A stretch of 64,000 bases of DNA from Ignelater luminosus (lineage: Eukaryota; Arthropoda; Insecta; Coleoptera; Elateridae). The DNA is taken from assembly GCA_011009095.1 (NCBI GenBank), contig VTPC01000861.1:55732-119731 (forward strand), read 5' to 3'. The notes under the pieces were generated by a model. That model was not told the origin of the DNA. It made no database searches and was given only the letters and a program-made list of their open reading frames with translations. The stretch's first letter is position 1. Each line of letters starts with the position of its first letter. Both the position numbers and the translations under genes were made by a program. Shown here piece after piece: positions 12,861 through 24,485 of the stretch.

Positions 12861-14571
12861 TATTAATTATTTTTGCCATCAAAAGGAAATACTTTTCCCC
12901 CATCTTACGTTTCTGAAGTAGGTGCGAATTACAATACCAGTAAGAGCATCAATTTTGTGTCTCGCAAGTTTTTGTCTGCTAACAAGAAATCTGTTACGAT
13001 AACACAATAATATGAATTCTTGATGGTTCCAGACGGTACTAATAAAAAACTGTCGCGAACATATTCGATGGGGGCTTCTTTAATCCTTGACGTGATTAAT
13101 TAAAATTACTAAAAGAAACGATGTGTCCGTTAAAACAAGATAGTAATTTATTTCTTGCAAACATACAGCCTTACCTTATCAAATTTAACATTGACGTACA
13201 TGTAATTTAACCTTTTTCTACAGCGAAATTTTCCTTTCATAAAATTTCAACATCAATTTACGCTATATATTCTCAATAAGAAATTATAGTCTGAACTTTT
13301 CGTTTTCAAAGATATAAATAATATTGTTAGTAGTTACATGTATATTATTAACTATCAAGACAAAACAAAAAGTTAACAAATTGCAACTTGATAAGGTGGA
13401 AATGAATGTTTTCAATTAATGCAGGGTATTTAAATTCAAATTTACACTTGGTCATTATATTTGATTGTCTAGATCATAATTAAAATTAATCAACAAAAAC
13501 GGAACGGATTCTCTTCAACTTTTTTACCTGTTTGCCTTGAAGATCTTAGCTACTAGATAAATGTATTACTACTAGAAGTTTTATTACACTACAGGTGTTA
13601 CGTACTAGGTATTCATAAATCTGATGTAAATAGTCGAGTCCTTTTAAATATCATTAAAACAGGTAGGCATCTTATAGCCCACGCTGACTGAGTTAAATGC
13701 TGTTCCAATAAAAGCATAGAAAAAGCGCTAGAAAAACGTCTTTATTAACTAGGTAAGATGGTCATTGAGCACAGTAATTATGGAACAACTGCGCATTTTA
13801 ATGAATATTTTTTGCTGCTTGCGCGAATTCTTTCAAAATAAACCTTTTCTTCATTTCCAAAAACGAAATGAAATACAATCAACACTGCTAACGTATCTCT
13901 CTGTGATGGGTAACCTTTGTTACTAACGTATGATTTTTAAACATATCCTGCAAGCAGAAGATCCGACTCGACTGTACCAATTTCACAAATTAGACAATCT
14001 TAAATATGTCTTTCATTCCACTAAGAATGTTGAGTTCTTCATTTCGAACCCTGTTGCGGTTGCTATTGTAATGTTCTTAGAATTCATCCAAAACCTCTTC
14101 AAAGTACGTTTAAGCTCAACTTCCAATTTCCTCTCATTTTCCATCTTTGAAATAGAAACTGTACTGATATTGCCTAGATTTCCTAGTGTTTGTATTTCAT
14201 TCAATTACACACAACATCTTCATCTTGCTAAGTCGGTTAACTGGTATATTCTATCTTTATTAATTTAATTAATTTCTTCATATTTTTGGAATTCCGAATT
14301 TTAAGGTCTTTTATGAACAGATTTGGAGCATCAATTTCTAAGCGACAGCATCAGTGGATCTTATGAGTTCAAAAAGACATTAAACTTAACAAATTCTTAG
14401 TTCACAAACCATATAAACTTGTTTCGATAAAGTCTGTAAACCTCATCACACATGGTCTACAATTATTTTAAGCCAGAGACTTTTTTGCCAAACTATGTTG
14501 AAGAAATAAATATTAAAATAACAATTTTAGGCAAAAACACCTTGCCTCCAAAATCTTATAATCAGTTAAGA
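12861..14571. other. AT-rich non-coding stretch, no gene recognised
   Basis: An open frame of 112 codons at 13930-14268 and an antisense one at 14013-14204 have no recognisable motif and AT-driven composition. They are treated as chance. Confidence 0.5.
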
Positions 14572-14618
14572 CTCAGTCAGTCATGAGTGTCACTTAATCA
14601 AGAAGAACAAAATATCTT
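14572..14618. repeat. 47-bp sequence repeated on the other side of the gap (left copy)
   Basis: The 47 bases immediately left of the N run are identical to the 47 bases immediately right of it (15019-15065), in the same orientation. The two contig ends share a k-mer-length overlap. Confidence 0.95.
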
Positions 14619-15018
14619 NNNNNNNNNNNNNNNNNNNNNNNNNNNNNNNNNNNNNNNNNNNNNNNNNNNNNNNNNNNNNNNNNNNNNNNNNNNNNNNNNN
14701 NNNNNNNNNNNNNNNNNNNNNNNNNNNNNNNNNNNNNNNNNNNNNNNNNNNNNNNNNNNNNNNNNNNNNNNNNNNNNNNNNNNNNNNNNNNNNNNNNNNN
14801 NNNNNNNNNNNNNNNNNNNNNNNNNNNNNNNNNNNNNNNNNNNNNNNNNNNNNNNNNNNNNNNNNNNNNNNNNNNNNNNNNNNNNNNNNNNNNNNNNNNN
14901 NNNNNNNNNNNNNNNNNNNNNNNNNNNNNNNNNNNNNNNNNNNNNNNNNNNNNNNNNNNNNNNNNNNNNNNNNNNNNNNNNNNNNNNNNNNNNNNNNNNN
15001 NNNNNNNNNNNNNNNNNN
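14619..15018. other. Assembly gap of exactly 400 N
   Basis: All bases from 14619 to 15018 are N. The identical 47-bp flanks suggest that the gap size is an estimate and that the true sequence may be much shorter, or may be a local tandem duplication. Any reading frame spanning the Ns is an artefact. Confidence 0.99.
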
Positions 15019-15065
15019 CTCAGTCAGTCATGAGTGTCACTTAATCAAGAAGAACAAAATATCTT
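15019..15065. repeat. 47-bp sequence repeated on the other side of the gap (right copy)
   Basis: Exact direct repeat of 14572-14618. The sequences diverge immediately outside the repeat on the right side, as expected for overlapping contig ends. Confidence 0.95.
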
Positions 15066-18000
15066 TTCACGGGACGTTTTATAGATTGTATAGTTTTCTA
15101 ATTCTGTTGACAAACTCTTGGCAAAAATGAACACACGTATACCATAAATATCAAAACCAAGAAACATACGACATTTAAAAAATGCTTTCGTAGCAAAAAA
15201 TCGGTAGGAATAGGGAAAAGTTGGGTACTGAAATACTTTGGGCTTTGAATACTTGAATAACATCCGGCAGAATTTTTCCAACCTTTCAACCTTTTGTTAA
15301 TCGTACTTTCAATCGTTCTGTTCTTTTGGATTTTTCAAGTATACCATACTTTTCGGCTATCTGGGCTATTTCGATACGGTAGGTTTTTGAGACCTTGGAT
15401 CCGATTAAGATGGACCAATGCGAAAGACGAAACTATCCTGAATTGAGACCCAAAAGGTTGAAAAGCGTTAGATTAGAATGACACTTTTCTTTGGCAGTTT
15501 CGTCTATCACTTTTCATTTTATAAACTTCCATTGGGGTAGCACAACAAAGCAAACTGTTTTTCTTCACGTTAATATTAAAGACGATCGTGCAGTTGATTT
15601 TACAGTTGACTCCGTTTATATTCCTGATTAATGACTGACTGAAGCTTTTGGTAAGTTGTTCCTTGTCTGACATAATAAATCTTTACAAGATTCCTAAGAA
15701 TTGCTAACGATTATTGTTAACAAGAGAACTAGTTAAGATCTGTTTTAGGTAAATAATTGTAGTTCGTTTCTACTTAGAAGGTATTAAAGCAATAATTATT
15801 GAGGTTAAGCATATTCAGTGGACCTTGCACTAAATATTTTGGTTTATGGGAGAAACGTAGAATTTTAAACGCGCAGTTTAAATGCACTTCTGGTTATTTA
15901 TAAGTTAATTAGAATTGAATATTCCTATTGTGTTTGTTTTAATTGGATGGACGAAATCATCAAATATGTAAGAAGCTTCTACTATCTTCATGGGAATCAG
16001 AATATACGATGCAAAGATTTTCACCATGTAAACTGAAAACATTTATCTTCATAGAAATAACACGAGATAAAAAACTAACAAAAATTTTGTTTCAGTTCCC
16101 GTTCTTAGTTACTTTTGAATATTTTACATAAATGAATCTGTATAATTTAGTTGAATACATTTTAACAAAACCGTCTTCACTTTAAAGTCACAGATAGAGT
16201 AATATGGCGCCATTGATAACAATATGATCTGTAAAAAAGAAAAAAATTAACTGTAGGTATTTCATTTAAGAAATAAATCCAACACTTTTGAACAGATACC
16301 TAACAAAAGGACACCCGGTATAAAAAAATTCCACTTGAAGACGTTAAACTACGTAACTACACATCTTGAATGTGGGAGCTTTAACTTCGTAAGTGATGAC
16401 GTCATTGAACTCTTTTCATTTGGTTCATATAACACTTGCAATTACTGGATAGATAGATAATCACTTCTTGAAATATCTAGCGCTTTCTAATAAGTTTTAT
16501 TAAAAAGATGTGGTAGATTATGTTTGATGTAGCTAGCATTTTTCATTTAACAAACACAATGGCAATGTAGGGGAAAAACTCAATTCGGAAAAGTGACCTC
16601 AACCCCAAGTTATTTCTACCCCAGCTATAACAATTTTTATAAGGCATTATCAATAACACTAATTGCTATTTTCTTATACATATATCGTATATTTTAATTA
16701 TCAGCCTGATGCAATCAAATCTAACATAAGCTACATTTGATTCTTAAGATATTTAAGCTGTTAGTAATGAATATTAACAGCGGGAGCGGAAAATTTTTCA
16801 ATTTTGTACTTTTAATTTTTAATTCGTTTCTTAATCAGACTTTTGCTTTCGGCGACAATACTGGAATAAGATAACAGAGGGAGACCAATAACGTTGACAA
16901 CGTCTGTAATCAGTTTGTTTAGAAAATTGAACTACCATTTTAATACTATTAAAGGGTTTCCATTGCGTCGGAGAAAATGAGCGTAGAAATAGACTCACTG
17001 TCTCCATCCAGAATTTATGGGATCTAGTCGTTAAATTCATTAACTGCATAAAATAATGGTTAAATTATGACTAAATTTGAATTACAATGAAACGAGTACA
17101 CAGAGTGACTGCTATAATTAATCCGTATAGCAGAGATGTGAGACAGCAGCTCGATCCAATTATGCCTTAGGTGTGTCAAGACGTCGTACGCAGCAGATTT
17201 CGACTATAAATTTTCTCTCGCCCACAAGAAGACGACATTCAGCATGATTAATCCGATCTTCTGAAATATTTATGGGGAACTGTACAGCTAATGCAGATGA
17301 TTTTAACAAATTTGTTTCGCGCGGCTGCCCCTGAACGAGGTTTTGCTAAGCGCATAAGAATGCAATCCTTCGTTACCTGGCCCATACGAATATTTGCACC
17401 TCATGGGGGCCTCACAGTCAAGCGGTCACTTTCATTCAAGGTCGGTAATGTTTGGTTTATTTTTACTCGTTGCAATTCGCGACTAGACTGTTCTGACCTA
17501 GGACAACAAAATTCATGGACCGCAAAAACTTAATTGCAAACTGCGGTGCAAGGATGTGGGTGTCACGTGTTCAACTAATGTTAGTTTTTATGACTACTAA
17601 CCCATGCATGCGACTGCATTTGAAGCTGTGGGCAAGAAGTTCACGGTCGGTGAAACTAAGCCGTCGTCTGCATTTTATAATTTTGAACACTTTTTTTTCT
17701 GCAACTATCGAATTTTGACATTGACATTTGCACAAATTTATTCAAGGGTACAGTAATAAGCTGTGATTATCCGTAAAACACATTAAGAACAGGATGAGAA
17801 CAATTTTTGTCAAACGCTATCTATTTCCTTTTATATTTGATTTCCCTATATTAGTGTTATTTAACATCATGTGACGGATTGTAATGAAAATTTAGAAAAT
17901 TAGATCGTGATTTATATATAATTTAGGTATATGCAACTTTACACTATTTATACAAATAGAAGATTCATAAAAATATATTTTTTCATATCAAGTATTCAGG

Positions 18001-20565
18001 TTTCTTTAAAACTCGAACAGATTCAAAACGTTCAGGAGAAGACAAACTAAAACCGGATTAAGAATGATCAGAGTTCTGACGTACTATATATATTTCTTGA
18101 TGTTCGATAAATTTCAGAGCAATATGGTACAAAATATGGGAAAGAATTCGATAAATAAAATTTAACTTTGAGGTTATTCGAATAGTAATTAGAGTTTACA
18201 GAGGCATCATTCGTTTTCCTGTTGTTCAAGCTATCTCTTCTTTATGTATTCTGCCTACTTTACTTTTTCGCACCGAAGGCAATTCAAATATTTTAAAAAC
18301 TACATAACGTTAGAATAATAATATTTTATCTTTATAAGACAAACTTAAGTTAAGTAAATGCAACGTTGTTAGCGTGACTTAATGTGTCTCCAACTAAAAT
18401 TAGTTTCCTTCTTTAGATTTTAATTCAGATTTATTAATCCTTCACCATGGACATGATTAAATGATCAAGTGATTAGAGTTACACTATTCTCCAAATGGAG
18501 TTATCTTAAATTTATACTTTGTTACTTAATAAATTAATTAAGCAGGTAACGTTGTGCAGAGACTGAACACTTCGCAATCTTAATTGGAAGGATATCAAAT
18601 GAAGTCTTCAGAATGTCACATCACATGTTTTTATAATTATAATTGTCCCAAATGTAACCCGGCTATTTTACTTATCGTAATACATCGAGACTTCAAAATT
18701 CTTTCTTGGAAGTTTTTGGTTCAAGTGATCTTTGATTACAATATCATCAAAATCAGAAGTGACCTATACACAAACAAACTGATTTAGTAGAAGTTTATTC
18801 AATTTACATGAACATTTATAATAAATTGTGATAATTATTAGCAACAAAAGTTTAATTCTGTATAGGAAATAAACAAAAATGAACTATGAAATAAAGAAAC
18901 GCATCGTGCCTAGAACTAAAATAACATCGACCTGTTTAATGTGTTTGCTTTACTCTAAACGTGATTTAAGTTTACTTTTGTTTTTCAAAAAAACTATAAC
19001 AGTAAAAATTGATTAGATAAGCAAACAACCGTTACTTTGGAGGTTACAAGGTTTACGTAGTTGGAAGGTTTTAGTAAAAAATCTTTTCACGTTCTGTATG
19101 CCTTAATTGGTTTCGTCTACAGTAAAACTGTTAACGTTACAAATCAGTAAATCGCATTTAACAATATATTTTGTTAGCTAATGCCGTTAGCATTTAGTTA
19201 CCGCATCCAGAAAGCTACCCCTGACAACTTCAGAAATTCTTTAAATTTAAAAATCATCTAGTTATATCAACAATTATGCTCAATTTCTTTAATTGCATCT
19301 ATAAAGTATCTAATTTTGCACTTGACAGAAAAACGCACGATACAACAATAACATCCAAAACAACAAATCTAAAAAATTCATCTAAACTATTCAATCATCA
19401 AGAGTACTACAATTACATTTGGGAATCTTTTTTCTTAACGAATGGATGGAATAATAAACATCAAACTGGCAAACATTATTATGCAGCAGTTTCATTTATA
19501 TTTCAAGAAATAAACGTTCCTAAAATATCTCCCTTTTTTAAACATTGCATTCATTCAGTCTTTGGGACGTCTGGAACATTAAATACAGCGAATAGTTTCA
19601 GATTTACTCTAATTTGTTTTGCCCTTGCGGTCTAGTGATTTTATTTAAATTGTTTGACCTTGAGATAAAACTACAACCGTTAATGATTATCATACTTTTA
19701 TGAGTAGAATTTTACTTGCATGTCGGGATGTATTTAGTAAACAATTAGTGAACGTCATTAGGTAGCGAGTTTTATCATAAAATCTTTACAATTATAAAAG
19801 TATATTTAAACTCTTTAATGAAAGGAATTTATTTTCAGGGAAAGGATTTTACCAAGTTGAGTATTCTAGTGAAGTGTTTTCAAATGTAGATAATGCAAGA
19901 AAATAGTAATTTGGGAAACAATTTACAAAATTACAGAAATTGAAATTCTTACAAAAGCTTCAGAAAAATACCTACTTTCGATTACACTTTTCGAGGCATA
20001 AAAAATGGACCATTTATAAAAAGAAAACTTTATTGCATGCCGGTCATGCTTGCGAAGTGTTCCTGCCGATTGCTTTCAGCTAAGAGATTTTAGCCACTAC
20101 CCAAAAATTACACCATTATCTACAGCGAGTTTCTAGCATAAAAATAGATAGATATTTAAAGACAGGAAATAGATGAAAAGACAACTTAGTTAGATAATAA
20201 CTGATTTGCATCTTATGAAATTTCATTGAACGTCACAGAAAATAGCTTCGTAAGAAGTGGTACTTCCTGAAAAATATTTTTCTTGTATTGGTTTACATAG
20301 TGTAACATGCTTGAGAATTATAATCAGTTAAATTGGTACCATAAAGTGATTATTGTAACTAAGGTCATTAGAATTTATTATGAACTATAGTATACAATAT
20401 ACCACAACCCTTTTGCTATCACAGGGATAGAGTACATATAGGTAATTCAAGTTAAATTATGCGTTAAATAGTACCACTAGCTAGTTAAAGAAAGTGCCAG
20501 AGACTGAACATATTTCGTATTGTAAAAGCTAAAAAATTCCAAACAAACAGGCTAATTAAGCCTAA
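15066..20565. other. AT-rich non-coding stretch, no gene recognised
   Basis: No recognised coding sequence. 17300-17480 is less AT-rich with an open frame on the plus strand but has no identifiable domain. A sequence ending GGACACCCGGTATA at 16309-16322 resembles the outer end of an insect MITE, but no partner end was found. The 119-codon frame at 19276-19635 has no recognisable motif. Confidence 0.5.
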
Positions 20566-20675
20566 TTACATGTTCTGAAGGTAGGAAAGGTGGGATGTTC
20601 TATCCCCTGTAGCGGCTGGAAATTTAACTTGGGCCGCGTTGGACAGTCGGATGATACTTTAATTCAATTCAAATG
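20566..20675 (+). CDS. Weak candidate internal exon, unrecognised
   Basis: A short frame reads with plausible codon use (VGCSIPCSGWKFNLGRVGQS) in a locally GC-richer block and ends at a strong splice donor consensus, G|GTAAGT at 20676. An upstream acceptor could be the AG at 20579-20580, but no clear pyrimidine tract precedes it. No family was recognised. It could equally be a conserved non-coding segment. Confidence 0.2.
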
Positions 20676-20943
20676 GTAAGTAAATTGAAAATGGGAAAAA
20701 AGCTTCTCGAACTGGCCAAAGTAACTAGGCCACCGGTCTGTACCGTCAATTTAGTATTGATTTTTGTCTCGCAATAGTCATACTATAGACCATACGTTTA
20801 CTAAAACGAATTGAACAACATCTTCGCAGGAAATCTCAAACATCAAATCCAGTGAATCAGACATGTCAGATGTCAACAAGAGTTTAATTCATATATGGTG
20901 ATATATTATAACATTTTAAGAGAACACACACAGCCCATGGAAT

Positions 20944-21408
20944 ATGATGCCGATCTCGAACACGAAGCAGAAAGTTCTATCTCCAACCTCAGTCGCTGGA
21001 CCGAAAAAAAATTACTTGCATGACAGGCAAAGGGATACAATAATTGATATATTTCCCAATGGCAAAGACAGACCTGCAAATACTAAATTTCATCTTCACC
21101 CAATCTCGCTAACAGAATATTCTCTCTATCTCCAATACAGTCCAATACAAAGCCAAAGAATGAGAGTTAACAGAATTCTCAGAATTGTCTATATATCCCA
21201 CTCCTCATCAAAGAAAGATGCAGTTTTCGAAAATACTGATAAACTGTTACAAAATGTACCGTCTACATTATCCTGTAGCGAGAAAACTATACTAACCTTC
21301 TCAAGAACTGGAGCAGATCTAATTTTAAGACTTGTCTTGGACTTGCAGATGGACTCCAAACTTTCGTTGCTCTTCTTAGAATTATTCTTGTGGATAAAGA
21401 TCATCTAA
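20944..21408 (+). other. 154-codon open frame without recognisable domain
   Basis: The longest uninterrupted frame of the window outside the N gap. It has no signal peptide, membrane segment or motif that I recognise. It lies just upstream of a LINE fragment, so it may be a degenerate part of the same retrotransposon in a shifted frame, or chance. Low confidence as a gene. Confidence 0.2.
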
Positions 21409-21839
21409 TAGTTGCAATAAGTAACTTCCTTGGCAACTTCATGCCAAACAGTACTAATTCTGATCGATGAAATAAAAAGCACAATATAGCACGTAGAGCA
21501 GAACAGCATTAGAGTGATCAGGGATGGAATCGTACAAAAATTATGCATTAGCAAGAAAAAACAACTAGCTAACTGCACAATAGATGACACGACTAGTGAA
21601 TATTCTACATTAGGAAATTTCAAAAATAATTTGATACTAATTTTAGGAAACTTTCCAAGCTGACTTACTAAGAGCCATACTATTCTGATGCACTTCATTA
21701 GCAGCACATTAAATACCTTAATAAACAAGATAAAAGCGTAGCTCTTTCCAAAGAGAACTCTTCCGATCGTGTCTTTACCTTAATAGAATCCAAGGTAAAA
21801 ATCCTTCGAAAATCTACCATTTTGATCAACAACTTGATG

Positions 21840-21988
21840 AGCTGATGTCTGTAAAAGTGGAATCGTCGAAATGTGTCAGTGACGTCATTAACATAAGTGA
21901 GAAATTTCAAAGGTTACTCAGAATGGCTGAAGAATATTTTGAACGACTTCGCATTAAATCCCGCTAAATATATGACACTTATTGTATG
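21840..21988 (+). mobile_element. Non-LTR retrotransposon (LINE) fragment, left of mariner
   Basis: The frame ending just before the mariner reads SEWLKNILNDFALNPAKY, like the segment that follows the catalytic motif in LINE reverse transcriptases ('W....N.L.LNP.K'). Upstream frames are interrupted. Similarity appears to resume beyond the mariner at 23266, suggesting that the mariner inserted into this LINE copy. The clade cannot be assigned. Confidence 0.4.
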
Positions 21989-21990
21989 TA

Positions 21991-22018
21991 CCAGGTGTAT
22001 ACCTATGAAATGAGACTT
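21991..22018 (+). repeat. Left terminal inverted repeat of mariner
   Basis: 28 bases starting CCAGGTGTATACC right after the TA dinucleotide. An AGGTGTATACCT segment makes the repeat itself nearly palindromic. Confidence 0.9.
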
Positions 22019-22161
22019 TCAGCTATTAGACCACAGATGTCGCTAGGAGTATTTTTAAACTGTCCCAAATGTCTTATTCTTTTCGTCTGTCATCTGTCAA
22101 CAATATTCAATTCATTGTTTGTGATGTTTCATACAACAACGCATTTTTTTCGCTCTTAGAA

Positions 22162-23189
22162 ATGTCGAATTTCGTGCCTTCAAACTACGATTTGCGGACA
22201 TCGTTGATTTTCTGTTATCAATTGAAGAAAAAACGCTTCTCAAGCTCATCAAATGCTTATAGAAGCTTACGGTGGACATGCTCTAAGCAGAGCACAGTGC
22301 TTCAGGTGGTTTGAAAAATTCCGAAGTGGTGATTTTAGCGTGGAGAACGAGGAACGTGGCCGGCCACCGAAAAAGTTTGAGGACACCGAATTGCAAGCAT
22401 TGTTGAATGAAGATGATGGTCAAACGCAAGAAATGATGGCAGAGCAGTTGGGAGTTACCCAAAAAACCATTTGCAAACGTTTGAAAGACTTGGGCATGAT
22501 TTTAAAGGTCGGAAGATGGGTGCCGCATGAACTGACTGAAAGGCAGCAAGAGAACCGAAAAACCACTTGTGAAATGCTGCTCTCCCGGTTCAAAAGGAAG
22601 TCTTTTTTGCATCGAATCGTTACGGGTGTATTTCTCCAATCCCAAGCGTAAACGATCGTATGGTCCGCCCGGCCACAAGCCAAAATCAACGGCCAAACCA
22701 AATCGCTTCGGCCGCAAGGCAATGCTGTGTGTTTTCTGGGATCAGCATGGTATGATTTGGTACGAGCTATTAAAACCAGGTGAAACAGTTGACGGTGCAC
22801 GCTACCAACGACAATTGGCCGATTTGAACAGCGCTATACACCGAAAACGCCCAGAATATGCCGATCGGCGTCACAAAGTAATTTTTCTTGATGACAATGC
22901 ACCACCACATCGAACAAGAGCGACCCGGGAATTGGTGGAGACGTACGATTGGGAACCGCTGGTGCATGCGGCTTACTCACCACACTTGGCGCCTTCCGAT
23001 TATCATTTGTTTGCATCGATGGGCCACGCACTTTCCGAGCAGCGCTTCAATTCTCACGAAGAAGCCAAAAAATGGCTCGATGATTGGTTTGCGGCCAAAG
23101 ACGGCCAATTTTTTTGGCGCGGCATTCACAAATTGCCTGAGAGATGGGTAAAATGTGTCGCTAGCGATGGCTATTATTTTGAAGATTAA
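22162..23189 (+). pseudogene. mariner transposase pseudogene (two frameshifts, first catalytic Asp lost)
   Basis: Encodes a cut-and-paste transposase closely similar to Mos1 along its whole length. The start ATG at 22162 gives MSNFVPSNYDLRTSLIFC, matching the family N-terminus. HTH regions lie in the first third (ALSRAQCFRWFEKFRSGDF; then QKTICKRLKDLGMILKVGRW). The linker WVPHEL is intact. Lesion 1 is one extra A in the A6 run at 22228-22233. Lesion 2, after 22628, is a deletion of about 14 bp that removes the TGDEKWI block with the first catalytic Asp. The rest is well preserved, with LDDNAPPH and SPHLAPSDYHLF supplying the second and third Asp with exactly 34 residues between them (D,D34D). 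It ends with the conserved YYFED then TAA. Inactive but recently degraded. Confidence 0.95.
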
Positions 23190-23234
23190 ATTTGTAACCA
23201 TTTTTTGTTAATAAACGTTTAAAATTGAAAAAAA

Positions 23235-23263
23235 AAGTCTCATTTCATAGGTATACACCTATG
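23235..23263 (-). repeat. Right terminal inverted repeat of mariner
   Basis: Inverted copy of the left repeat. The inner 26 bases match exactly; the outermost bases differ by an indel or substitution before the TA at 23264-23265. Confidence 0.88.
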
Positions 23264-23265
23264 TA

Positions 23266-23400
23266 CACTAACGGGCAAAAAACTTCCATTCAGTATTCTA
23301 TTCTACAATTAGCCTGTCTGCTAAAACCAGTAGGGAAACTGAACATTCTCAGTAAGTATCTCCTTCCAAAAAACCTAGTCATGCTAATAAATATTTGAGT
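23266..23400 (+). mobile_element. LINE fragment, right of mariner
   Basis: A frame containing KLNILSKYLLPKNLVMLI resembles the LINE reverse transcriptase thumb-region pattern ('L..L...LP......I'). It lies directly beyond the mariner target site and in the same direction as the fragment at 21840-21988, so both are read as one LINE split by the mariner. Similarity is short. Confidence 0.35.
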
Positions 23401-24333
23401 TATCAAATTCGTGTTACGAAATGCTGGCCGTCTAATAAGAATCTTTGTGAGAAAATTCCTGCACTGAAATGCATATATGTACATATACATGCTCTTACCT
23501 ACCTATGTGGTCTTGGCATTATTATATTAGACGCCATGACCAGATAGTTAATCATTTCAAACCAATAACAGAAAGGAAGCATGGATAGTGGAAGTTTCTT
23601 AAAGAAACCAGGTCTTGTATTCGTTAAACCAAAGAAATTGAGTAGTCTGTGATGTCATCTTTAGCAAAAAATTCATTGAAATAACGGATTTGGCCATGGG
23701 GGTACCAGGCACATTACAACTCACTCTAGGTCATATAATATCTTATATGGATTTCTCTCCATATTCATTCATATTTTATGAAACCAATTTGGACACAGGA
23801 TCTAGATCGCCTGTCTGAAATCTGCAGTTTTTCTGCTATAAAGCGTTCAAGATTTATAAGATTGAATCATTACTTCAATACATGTGGATTTTGCACCCAC
23901 TAATGTAGAAAAACTGCAGGTTCAAGACAGGTGTGATTGGTATTAAATGAAAACAGATTGTTTTCTCAAATCATGGCAGCAGAGTGTGTCGATATAAAAA
24001 ATGCAGAAAGATAAGATTGCCGTTTGTATTACTTGACCACCCTGTATAACAAAGCCGTTAAGCTAGGATTATCACAATTACTTTTAAACATTCAAGATTA
24101 AAATCTTCTTTGTACAAACTACTGCAGTCTCACAATGCAAAAATCCAGTGAATCATGTGGATTTTACGTTTGAAAGGGCGTATCGTGATTTGACACGCAT
24201 GGTAGCAATGACGGACTTTCCTTAATATACCGGGACGCACCGGAAAGTTTGATGGAAAGTGACAGATTTAGACCAGTATGATTATCTTGCTGAACTCAGT
24301 TACGAATGAGAAATAATAATCAATTAGAATATA
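23401..24333. other. Non-coding DNA with an inverted repeat pair
   Basis: No coding sequence. A pair of inverted arms lies at 23811-23838 and 23909-23936 (CCTGTCT...CTGCAGTTTTTCT on the left, mirrored on the right) about 70 bases apart. It could be a small MITE or hairpin. CCACCCTGTATA near 24039-24050 looks like the outer end of another small element. Confidence 0.45.
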
Positions 24334-24483
24334 CAGGGTGTTTAATCGAAACTAGAAATGAGCGGATGATGGAATTTTGTAACTAAACTAAGTTTGTCTT
24401 AATCATCTTTTGTAGTATACTAAGTATATTTCTCTTCAAATAATTGAAATATCCGTTTGGCACTCTTTATTTGAAACATCCGG
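24334..24483. mobile_element. Small MITE, about 150 bp, TA flanked
   Basis: Starts CAGGGTGTTT after TA (24332-24333) and ends with an inverted AAACATCCGG before TA (24484-24485); 8 of the 10 outer bases match. The ACAGGGTGTTT start is common among short Tc1/mariner-type non-autonomous elements of insects (general knowledge). No coding capacity. Confidence 0.5.
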
Positions 24484-24485
24484 TA

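Larger units (their letters stand above)
21991..23263 (+). mobile_element. mariner element, mauritiana (Mos1-like) type
   Basis: Near full-length mariner of about 1.27 kb. The left terminal inverted repeat (21991-22018) starts CCAGGTGTATACC and is matched by an inverted copy at 23235-23263, with differences only near the outermost bases. The left end is preceded by TA (21989-21990); a TA follows at 23264-23265, the usual target duplication of the superfamily. The start CCAGGTGTA is the same as in Mos1 (family knowledge). It encloses one transposase gene on the same strand, broken by two small indels. Confidence 0.95.

Noticed and set aside
13930..14268. 112-codon open frame and an overlapping antisense frame
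   Set aside because: No recognisable domain on either strand; the length is within chance for this much AT-rich DNA.
14587..15033. A 148-codon open frame on the plus strand
   Set aside because: It consists almost entirely of undetermined residues across the 400-N gap; an artefact.
19276..19635. 119-codon open frame on the plus strand
   Set aside because: AT-driven composition (Asn, Lys, Phe, Ile), no motif, no splice context and no supporting neighbour.
21405..21728. 107-codon antisense open frame, hydrophobic
   Set aside because: Hydrophobicity follows from the T-rich antisense strand; the plus strand here is LINE-adjacent.
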